NCBI GenBank assembly: GCA_947500275.1
Contig: CANMSW010000036.1
Span: 1 to 12,523, forward strand
Origin: Bacteriovoracaceae bacterium
GTDB lineage: Bacteria > Bdellovibrionota > UBA1018
Length of the DNA stretch: 12,523 nt
Direction: 5' to 3'
The notes under the pieces: model-generated
The model's database searches: none
Told to the model about the DNA's origin: nothing
Seen by the model: only the letters and a program-made list of their open reading frames with translations
Position numbers and translations under genes: made by a program
Part shown: in pieces, positions 7,442 to 12,523 of the stretch
How the letters are laid out: every line of letters starts with the position of its first letter
How positions within the stretch are numbered: the stretch's first letter is position 1

Positions 7442-8239
7442 TCAATCTAAGTGGCAGTCTTGGCTCATGAACTCATTGAAAACGGACTGATAATTCCCAT
7501 TGATATAGGCTGAGCATCCTTCGAAACTCTGCGCGGTCTGGCGGTAGGAGCTAATACACCCTGCGTAGGTCGCAGTTTCACAGACTGGCAACGGAGCCTG
7601 CGCCCCTAATCCGGGCCCTATCAGGCCATCCAAACCAACGCTCATGCCGCAGTAGCCAACGGCTGAAAGCTGCCCGACGACGGTTCCCTCCTCGAAACAG
7701 TCAACGTCACAAGAACGGTAGGCCTCAAGCACATGGCTCCAGAGGTTCTGCCACCAGGCTTGCGATTTCAAATGCCGATCCCAACGACCTCGCATCTGAT
7801 CTCGCTCTCCGGGACGAAGACCGCGTCTCCAGCCAGGAGGGACCACCCGCTCATCCGAGGGGGTTTTCACCCACTTTCGGACGCCCATCATTCGATTAGA
7901 GAGCCGCACGAGCGCCGCCCCTAAATTCTCGCACCTCAAGTTTCGAGTCTCCTCGTCGAAGAAGAAAGCGGCAGCCACGCCATCTTCGTCTCCGTGTCGA
8001 GGAACCGCGCGAGGAATCTGTTGTCCGCGACGGTGCTCAGGGGGACGCCCTCTACCGGGGCCACGGCCATGGCCGCGACCCCGCTCATGACCGTAGCCCG
8101 GATTCGAGCCAGGAGGGCGCCCTGGATGATGATCTCCACGGCCACCTCCGTGAGCGTGCGAACTTGGGGCAAGAGCCATGATGATCAAACCCATCATTGA
8201 GAGACCAAACCACATGGAATAACGACGTAGTGCTTTCAT
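7442..8239 (-). CDS. P1: secreted cysteine-rich protein with Gly/Arg/His/Pro-rich N-terminal segment
   Basis: This 265-residue protein belongs to a family I do not recognise. Residues 1-29 form a clear Sec signal peptide (MKALRRYSM, a hydrophobic core, then SSHA before the likely cleavage site). Residues 30 to about 83 are a low-complexity stretch rich in Gly, Arg, Pro and His, with repeated RG and GH pairs and no cysteine; it should be disordered and basic. The C-terminal domain has Cys at 103, 177, 181, 197, 220, 228, 242 and 262. From Cys177 onward the spacing is 4-16-23-8-14-20, nearly identical to P3 (4-16-23-8-15-20), and motifs such as GQLSAVGYC and DGLIGPG match P3 directly. The ATG at 8239 is preferred over an adjacent upstream GTG because AGGAG lies 5 bases before it. 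It is the last gene of the P3-P2-P1 set, 33 bases after P2. Confidence 0.8.
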   Translation of the reverse strand: MKALRRYSMWFGLSMMGLIIMALAPSSHAHGGGRGDHHPGRPPGSNPGYGHERGRGHGRGPGRGRPPEHRRGQQIPRAVPRHGDEDGVAAAFFFDEETRNLRCENLGAALVRLSNRMMGVRKWVKTPSDERVVPPGWRRGLRPGERDQMRGRWDRHLKSQAWWQNLWSHVLEAYRSCDVDCFEEGTVVGQLSAVGYCGMSVGLDGLIGPGLGAQAPLPVCETATYAGCISSYRQTAQSFEGCSAYINGNYQSVFNEFMSQDCHLD

Positions 8240-8272
8240 CACAGCTCCTCTAGAAGCTCTTTTTAGCGTCCG

Positions 8273-9013
8273 TTATCGGCAACCTGCCGAGATCAATGTC
8301 CCCAGATGTTCGACTTCGCTTCCCAGTGCGCATCCGACGAGCTCAAACTCGAAGGTCACTGCGCACTCTTCACTTAGCCGCGATACGCCCCCACTCCAGT
8401 TTTCGTAGATTGGATCACTCGAGTAGGATTCCGAAAGAACCCACTCAGTCGAATACTCTGACGAGGCACAAACGAATGCGCCCGAGAGTCTTCCAGGAAT
8501 GACACCTGAGTCGTAGAGGGATGCGTCACACGAATCGCGAGCGTTGCGAATCTCGCTCCGAATCTTATCGTAGTAACCCTTGAAATACCCCTGGACGAAA
8601 TCCTCCTCGGAACTCGGAGAACCCGAGCTTGCCCGAGGCGCTTTGATAGCGCGGACAACTCGAATCAAGGCTCCTTCAAGATCTCCGAGCCCTGTGCATC
8701 CCGCTCGCCCCACAGTCTTGCCATAGACGGCAGCAGTGATCCGACCGGCACTTTCCCCACCTGACTGATATCCTTCCCGATAGTGAGAGTTTCCAGCGAT
8801 GGAATCTCTTGACTCTTCTGATTCCGAGTTCGAAGGGGGCACACTCGAAGCGAAAGCAAATGCATCCAAGGAGTGCGCCGAAAGTAAGGCGGCCATCCCA
8901 AGACCGAAAAATTGGCGCCCGATCACACCTGAGATTCGAGCTTTTGTTCCGCGTGTTTTTCCCGAGCTGTTTTCAGAGTTTTCCGATTCTTTACGAATGA
9001 GGGGGCTATTCAT
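8273..9013 (-). CDS. P2: diverged secreted cysteine-containing paralogue
   Basis: This 246-residue hypothetical protein sits between P3 and P1. The N-terminus is long: about 33 polar residues rich in Ser, Glu and Lys precede a hydrophobic core at about 35-52 ending LDAFA, the likely cleavage point. The long form is supported by AAAGGAG 7-8 bases before the ATG. A Ser/Glu-rich linker (about 57-75) follows. The folded part shares clear landmarks with P3: a GYQSGG...AGRI segment, GYFKGYYDKI (P3: FYQGYVDTI), then SCDASLYDSGVIPGRLSGAFVCA, where the two cysteines (162 and 182) are 20 apart as in P3. Only six cysteines are present (106, 162, 182, 217, 228, 245), and the region after 185 has diverged strongly. 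The gene lies 36 bases after P3 and is probably co-transcribed. The homology is read by eye and is weaker than that between P1 and P3. Confidence 0.78.
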   Translation of the reverse strand: MNSPLIRKESENSENSSGKTRGTKARISGVIGRQFFGLGMAALLSAHSLDAFAFASSVPPSNSESEESRDSIAGNSHYREGYQSGGESAGRITAAVYGKTVGRAGCTGLGDLEGALIRVVRAIKAPRASSGSPSSEEDFVQGYFKGYYDKIRSEIRNARDSCDASLYDSGVIPGRLSGAFVCASSEYSTEWVLSESYSSDPIYENWSGGVSRLSEECAVTFEFELVGCALGSEVEHLGTLISAGCR

Positions 9014-9049
9014 GACGATTCTCCTTTCGTGGACGGTTCGGTTCCGGAC

Positions 9050-9790
9050 TTATAAAAAGCCTTCGCGAACAGGAACGTCGTTAGGAAGGAAACAGTCTTG
9101 GCGAACAAAGTTGTCAAAAGTCTCGCTGTAATCGCCCTGGGTGTAGAGGCGGCACCCTGGATATTCTCGAGTCGCCACTGCAACGTATTCAGATCGGCAA
9201 CCGTAGACTAGATTCTGGCCGCAAAATGGGAGGGAGGGTTGGGAGATAAAGCCCGGATCGAGGAGCCCGTCGATTGCCAAACTTGCAGCGCAATACCCCT
9301 GCGCAGAGATATTACCCACTTCAACTCCCGCACTGAAACATGCGTTTCCGCAGCGAGTATAAACGCCTTCAAGCTGACCCCAGATCGTATCGACGTATCC
9401 CTGATAGAAACACGCGCCGAACTCTCCGCCCGTATAGGGACGAGCTAGTGGAACCTCAGAGATCACCTGAGCCAGGCGATCCACTTGATCGCAAGTAGCG
9501 CCCATGCGGGCCCAAGCGTTCTGAACCAATCGCGCAGCATTTCGAACACCCATTTGCCGACCACGATCCCCGGCACTCCCACGGACAAAACAAGCGTTCC
9601 GCGTGATTCTCGGAGATCTTGCCGTAGTACCGTGGGCTTCCGCGTTTGGGACTCCGATCCCAGAAAGGACACTGAGCCCAGCGAGGCCAGCCAAGGCTGC
9701 GCCCACTGCAGTGCTCCGCCAAAGTAAACTCCAGCCTTTGTTGTGAGATTGATTTAATTCAGCAGCTTCTAATCCTGTACGCATCCGCAT
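9050..9790 (-). CDS. P3: secreted cysteine-rich protein, first gene of the P3-P2-P1 operon
   Basis: This 246-residue exported protein is of an unrecognised family. A signal peptide spans about residues 1-52: a polar, basic start, a hydrophobic core near 27-47, and NAEA just before a probable cleavage site. The mature part has ten cysteines at 67, 100, 127, 147, 151, 167, 190, 198, 213 and 233. Cys147 to 233 follow the same spacing as in P1, with shared phrases such as GNISAQGYC, IDGLLDPG and a C-terminal RQDC (P1: SQDC). Odd Cys67 and Cys127 are absent from both paralogues. GGGAG lies 7 bases before the ATG. A putative sigma-54 promoter with a predicted start site about 64 bases upstream would drive this gene and, through short gaps, P2 and P1. 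A periplasmic, surface or released location is expected, and the role is unknown. Confidence 0.82.
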   Translation of the reverse strand: MRMRTGLEAAELNQSHNKGWSLLWRSTAVGAALAGLAGLSVLSGIGVPNAEAHGTTARSPRITRNACFVRGSAGDRGRQMGVRNAARLVQNAWARMGATCDQVDRLAQVISEVPLARPYTGGEFGACFYQGYVDTIWGQLEGVYTRCGNACFSAGVEVGNISAQGYCAASLAIDGLLDPGFISQPSLPFCGQNLVYGCRSEYVAVATREYPGCRLYTQGDYSETFDNFVRQDCFLPNDVPVREGFL

Positions 9791-9865
9791 TTCGATTCTC
9801 CCTGAATGTGAGTTTCGTTTTTATCTGGAGAGGTTTTTTTACTCCCCGAATGCGGGACCCCTAGA

Positions 9866-9881
9866 GCGAGGAGCGTGCCAA
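9866..9881 (-). promoter_or_regulatory. Putative sigma-54 (-24/-12) promoter for the P3-P2-P1 operon
   Basis: Read on the minus strand the site is TTGGCACG CTCC TCGC. The -24 half matches the sigma-54 consensus TGGCACG completely. The -12 half has TCGC where TTGC is usual, and the invariant GG and GC are separated by exactly 10 bases, as the sigma requires. The predicted start site is near 9854, giving a leader of about 64 bases before the P3 ATG. No rpoN or activator gene is in the window, so the call rests on the motif and its placement. Confidence 0.55.
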
Positions 9882-9946
9882 GGGTAGACGAGACAAGATC
9901 GCGCGGGACAAAACCGCCCGCCCATCGGACTAAATTTTTTTGGTAA

Positions 9947-9966
9947 TTTAGCTAATATTGGCTAAA
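9947..9966. promoter_or_regulatory. AT-rich dyad, candidate activator or operator site
   Basis: TTTAGC and GCTAAA form a perfect 6-base inverted repeat with an 8-base spacer (TAATATTG) inside a strongly AT-rich stretch (about 9930-9990). Its centre is about 100 bases upstream of the start site predicted for the putative sigma-54 promoter. That is within the distance at which enhancer-binding activators usually bind. It could equally be part of an ordinary sigma-70 promoter or a chance dyad in AT-rich DNA. Confidence 0.35.
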
Positions 9967-10026
9967 AAATAGAAAACTATTGATATACAATGGCGGAGAC
10001 CAGAACGCCAATCCCCGACTGTACTA

Positions 10027-10115
10027 CTCTGGTGCTAAAGGAAACCAAAGAGGGATTCCTCGTCGAACTCGGGATCGAAACGACACCGACATCGACAAGC
10101 CAAAACGCACCAGAG
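10027..10115. repeat. 9-bp inverted repeat enclosing 71 bases, downstream of xylH
   Basis: CTCTGGTGC at 10027-10035 is exactly complementary to GCACCAGAG at 10107-10115, with 71 bases between the arms. It begins just beyond the xylH stop codon on the minus strand. In RNA it could close a larger structured element in the xylH 3' untranslated region. I see no run of T residues directly after it, so it is not a simple rho-independent terminator. Confidence 0.4.
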
Positions 10116-10123
10116 ACTTGATG

Positions 10124-11305
10124 TTACTTTCGACCCGACTGCTGCTGACGAGTATCAAACCAGACTGCCAGAATGATAATCACGCCTTTGATAACCTTCT
10201 GGTAGAACTCCGTAATATCCATCAGGCTCATTCCGTTATTCATCGCGCCGATGAAAAATGCGCCAATGATCGACCCGCGAACTGAACCCACTCCGCCCAA
10301 TAAACTCGTTCCACCGATGACAACTGCAGCGATGGCATCGAGCTCAAAGAGCTCGCCGGCAGTGGGGAGGGCTCCGTTCAGGCGCGCTGAAAGAATCGCG
10401 CCCGATAATCCGGACAAACAACCCATGACGACGTAAATCGCGAAGGTGATCTTTTTGATAGGCACTCCAGCCAACCAAGCGGCTTCGGGATTACCTCCCA
10501 CGGCTAAGACGAACCGACCAAAACGCATGCGATTCAAAAGAACAGATCCTACTAATCCCAGCAGTGCGAAGATCAAAACAGGATAAGGCACACCTCGGTA
10601 TCCTTCCACCCAGCCCAAATCGGTCCACCACTGAGGGCGATCGCCGAAAGCATAAAGGCCTGATAAGCCGAGTGCAAAAACGGGAAACGCTCCGAACCAC
10701 CCCTGCAGGGTTCTCCATTTTCCGCGAAGCTCGAACACCAGCGCGGCCCCCACCGCGAGCGCGATCAACGCTGTGCTAACACCGTTGGAGAGATAACCCT
10801 GGCCTAACTCGTTAAACGAATCACTGAGGGGTGCAATTGCGGCGCCCTTAGATAAAATCAAAGCAAGCCCGCGAGCGATGACCATCATGCCGAGCGTGAT
10901 AATAAACGGCGCGATCCTGTGACGGGTGATCATCCACCCGTTGAAAATTCCACAAAATGCTCCGACCAAAATGGCTGCGCCGACCGACAAAGCTGCGCCA
11001 CCCACGGATGCCCCGCCCTCCCATTGAGCAAGGCCCGATTGAACCTGCACCAAGCCTGCAACGATTCCTGCCAGGGCAACGACTGAACCCACCGACAAGT
11101 CGATGCCTCCGATCAGGATGACGAAGGTCATTCCGACTGCAAGAACCCCATTGATCGCGACTTGGCGAGTGAGATTGGTCAAGTTGCGGGCCGTCAGAAA
11201 GGTGCCCTCGGTCAGCACCGCCAGGATGAGCATCACTGCCAGGAGAGCGAACACGCTACGCCAAGTTCGCCAGTCAAAATGGGATTTCGTTTTCTTCGAG
11301 TTCAT
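10124..11305 (-). CDS. xylH: Xylose-type ABC transporter permease XylH
   Basis: This is the inner-membrane permease of a sugar ABC importer of the CUT2 (ribose/xylose) class, which pairs with XylG and a periplasmic binding protein. Its 393 residues equal the length of the E. coli XylH protein and exceed the roughly 320 of RbsC. The extra length lies at about residues 190-245, as in XylH. Seen in the sequence are a short cytoplasmic basic N-terminus, LAVGMTFVILIGGIDLSVGS (about 55-74), FIITLGMMVIARG, AVGGNPEAAWLAGV, and the conserved loop ELDAIAAVVIGGTSLLGGVGSV that contacts the ATPase, followed by NNGMSLMDI. The ATG overlaps the xylG stop as ATGA, indicating translational coupling. Xylose as the substrate is inferred from resemblance; another pentose or hexose is possible because no binding protein or catabolic gene is in view. 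Confidence 0.9.
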   Translation of the reverse strand: MNSKKTKSHFDWRTWRSVFALLAVMLILAVLTEGTFLTARNLTNLTRQVAINGVLAVGMTFVILIGGIDLSVGSVVALAGIVAGLVQVQSGLAQWEGGASVGGAALSVGAAILVGAFCGIFNGWMITRHRIAPFIITLGMMVIARGLALILSKGAAIAPLSDSFNELGQGYLSNGVSTALIALAVGAALVFELRGKWRTLQGWFGAFPVFALGLSGLYAFGDRPQWWTDLGWVEGYRGVPYPVLIFALLGLVGSVLLNRMRFGRFVLAVGGNPEAAWLAGVPIKKITFAIYVVMGCLSGLSGAILSARLNGALPTAGELFELDAIAAVVIGGTSLLGGVGSVRGSIIGAFFIGAMNNGMSLMDITEFYQKVIKGVIIILAVWFDTRQQQSGRK

Positions 11306-12523
11306 AACGATGCTGCTTTCATGATCGATTCTTGATTCGCTTCAGACGAATCGAATTCAGCGGAAACTTGGCCTTCACGAAGGACAAGAATGCGATGACA
11401 GAGACCCAGGAGCTCGGGCATTTCGCTTGAGGCAAGGACGACCGCCATGCCCTCGGACGCTAAGCGCTGCACCCACTGATAAATTTCCACTTTAGCGCCA
11501 ACATCCACACCTCGAGTCGGTTCATCGAGGAATAAGATTCGAGGTTCGGTCAAAAGCCATTTGGCTAAAACGATTTTCTGCTGATTTCCGCCACTCAGTT
11601 CTCCAGCCGACTGATCCAAATGAGCGGCACGCAATTTCAGCTCGCGAGCCCAGTGATCCGTCTCCACTCCTTCGCGATCAAACTGGAGCCAAGAGAGCCA
11701 ACTCCCGCCTGAGGCCAAATCCTTTCGACCCGCACTGATCGTCGGAAGCGCCATATTGTGGCGGATGGACTGTCCGAGCACCAAGCCGTTGCCCTTCCGA
11801 TCCTCCGACACATAAGCCAGTCTTGAATCCAATGCGCTCCGCGGAGTTCCAATCGAAACGCTCTTACCTTCGACCCGGATTTGGCCCGTAACTCGATAGA
11901 CTGATCCCCGTGGACCGGAACCATCAAGCACTCCGTAAATTGCTTCAAAAGTCTCAGACCGTCCCGCACCTAGGAGCCCCGCTAGCCCTAGAACTTCCCC
12001 GGGACGCACCTGAAAACTCAGCCCCTTCACAATTTCGCGGCCGCTAGCATGAATCACTCGCAGGTCACTCACTTCGAGCGCAGGTTTTTCCCCTATCTGA
12101 AGATTACGTGGCGGATAAACATCTCGGATTTCACGCCCCACCATGGCCGAAATTAAGAAAGGTTCCACTTCGCTTCGAGGGAGACGAAAACCGTCTTCAC
12201 TCAGAGCGGTAAATTCGCCCGCATTGGCGCCATCTCGTAGAACAACAATCCGATCGGCAAGACGAAAGACTTCGTCCATTCGATGAGTGATATAAATGAT
12301 CGCTTTCCCCTCGGAGCGGAGACGGTCGATCCACTGATAAAGGAGATGAACTTCGGTGTCGGTTAATGCGGAAGTCGGTTCATCAAAAACCAAAATGCCG
12401 GCATTGCGGTAAAGAGCTCGGGCGATTTCAACTAACTGTTTGCCACCGATCGAAAGGGAACCCACTTTCTGGTCGGACTGAAGGTCAAACCCCTGGCTCC
12501 TTAAAAAAGCTCCCGTACGCTCG
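11302..12523 (-). CDS. xylG: Xylose-type ABC transporter ATP-binding protein XylG, 3' part (5' end outside window)
   Basis: This double-domain ATPase powers sugar import with XylH at the inner membrane. The frame is open to the window edge; about 407 of an expected 500 or so codons are visible, and the first Walker A motif is missing. The GTG near 12465 is an internal valine, not the start. Domain 1 shows the signature LSIGGKQLVEIARAL, Walker B with ILVFDEPTSAL, and the switch histidine in IYITHRMDE. Domain 2 has GLAGLLGAGRSE, a Walker A lacking the usual lysine as is normal for the second domain of sugar ATPases, then LSGGNQQKIVLAKWL and LFLDEPTRGVDVGAK. The stop codon overlaps the xylH start. 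RbsA or MglA are alternatives; pairing with an XylH-length permease favours XylG. Confidence 0.9.
   Translation of the reverse strand, partial: ERTGAFLRSQGFDLQSDQKVGSLSIGGKQLVEIARALYRNAGILVFDEPTSALTDTEVHLLYQWIDRLRSEGKAIIYITHRMDEVFRLADRIVVLRDGANAGEFTALSEDGFRLPRSEVEPFLISAMVGREIRDVYPPRNLQIGEKPALEVSDLRVIHASGREIVKGLSFQVRPGEVLGLAGLLGAGRSETFEAIYGVLDGSGPRGSVYRVTGQIRVEGKSVSIGTPRSALDSRLAYVSEDRKGNGLVLGQSIRHNMALPTISAGRKDLASGGSWLSWLQFDREGVETDHWARELKLRAAHLDQSAGELSGGNQQKIVLAKWLLTEPRILFLDEPTRGVDVGAKVEIYQWVQRLASEGMAVVLASSEMPELLGLCHRILVLREGQVSAEFDSSEANQESIMKAASL

Larger units (their letters stand above)
9791..10123. other. Intergenic region between xylH and P3 (333 bases)
   Basis: No coding sequence is supportable here. 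The region runs from the end of xylH to the start of P3, both on the minus strand. From the xylH side it holds the long-range inverted repeat; a small hairpin (TGGCG/CGCCA, 9991-10010) followed on the minus strand by T-rich but interrupted sequence, at best a weak terminator; the AT-rich dyad; a GC-rich hairpin (GCGGG 9903-9907 with CCCGC 9917-9921); the putative sigma-54 promoter; and the P3 leader. Confidence 0.6.

Noticed and set aside
9845..9856. CCCG-AATG-CGGG hairpin in the P3 leader as a riboswitch or attenuator
   Set aside because: A 4-bp stem alone is too small, and no recognised riboswitch consensus surrounds it.
9991..10010. TGGCG/CGCCA hairpin as a terminator for the xylGH operon
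   Set aside because: The stem is only 5 bp with a 10-base loop, and the T-rich stretch after it is interrupted. It is mentioned in the intergenic entry but not called as a terminator.
11950..12010. Missing Walker A lysine in the second XylG nucleotide-binding domain, as a possible defect
   Set aside because: Degenerate second Walker A motifs are normal in ribose/xylose-type double-domain sugar ATPases.

Overview
The window looks like chromosomal DNA from a free-living Gram-negative bacterium with moderately high GC. Several genes encode secreted proteins with Sec-type signal peptides and many cysteines, which implies a disulfide-forming periplasm or an outer surface. There is also a good match to a sigma-54 promoter. 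Queuosine synthesis, a two-subunit transketolase and cysteine-rich secreted paralogues would fit a Bdellovibrionota or other former deltaproteobacterial lineage. That placement is a guess from overall character; no marker gene here settles it. I saw no tRNA, rRNA, insertion sequence, prophage or CRISPR array.

Layout. (1) Positions 2-2061, plus strand: an RNA-modification operon made of the 3' part of rimO, a single-domain rhodanese, and queG. The start of queG lies inside the rhodanese gene, so the two are probably translationally coupled. (2) Positions 2037-4605, minus strand: a 14-helix-type MFS drug exporter, then a protein that appears to be a thioredoxin fold without the active-site cysteines joined to a DipZ-like C-terminal domain. 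(3) Positions 4644-7433, plus strand: a split transketolase (N-terminal then C-terminal subunit), a YdjM/DUF457-type membrane hydrolase, and a small exported protein with four cysteines. All are closely spaced and read as one operon. (4) Positions 7442-9790, minus strand: three tandem, diverged, cysteine-rich secreted proteins (called P3, P2 and P1 here in transcription order) of a family I do not recognise. (5) Positions 9791-10123: an intergenic region with a sigma-54-type promoter facing P3, an AT-rich dyad about 100 bases upstream of it, and a long-range inverted repeat beyond xylH. (6) Positions 10124-12523, minus strand: xylH (permease) and the 3' part of xylG (ATPase) of a xylose-type ABC importer, with an ATGA start/stop overlap.

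How the genes fit together. XylGH would import a pentose and the transketolase would process pentose phosphates, so the two modules could serve one pathway, although they are separate transcription units here. RimO (ribosomal protein S12 methylthiolation) and QueG (last step of queuosine synthesis) both tune translation. The most novel part is the P3-P2-P1 locus. P1 and P3 share an almost identical cysteine spacing, P2 has lost two of those cysteines together, and P1 carries a long Gly/Arg/His/Pro-rich insert directly after its signal peptide. The putative sigma-54 promoter suggests that this locus is switched on by a dedicated activator rather than being constitutive.
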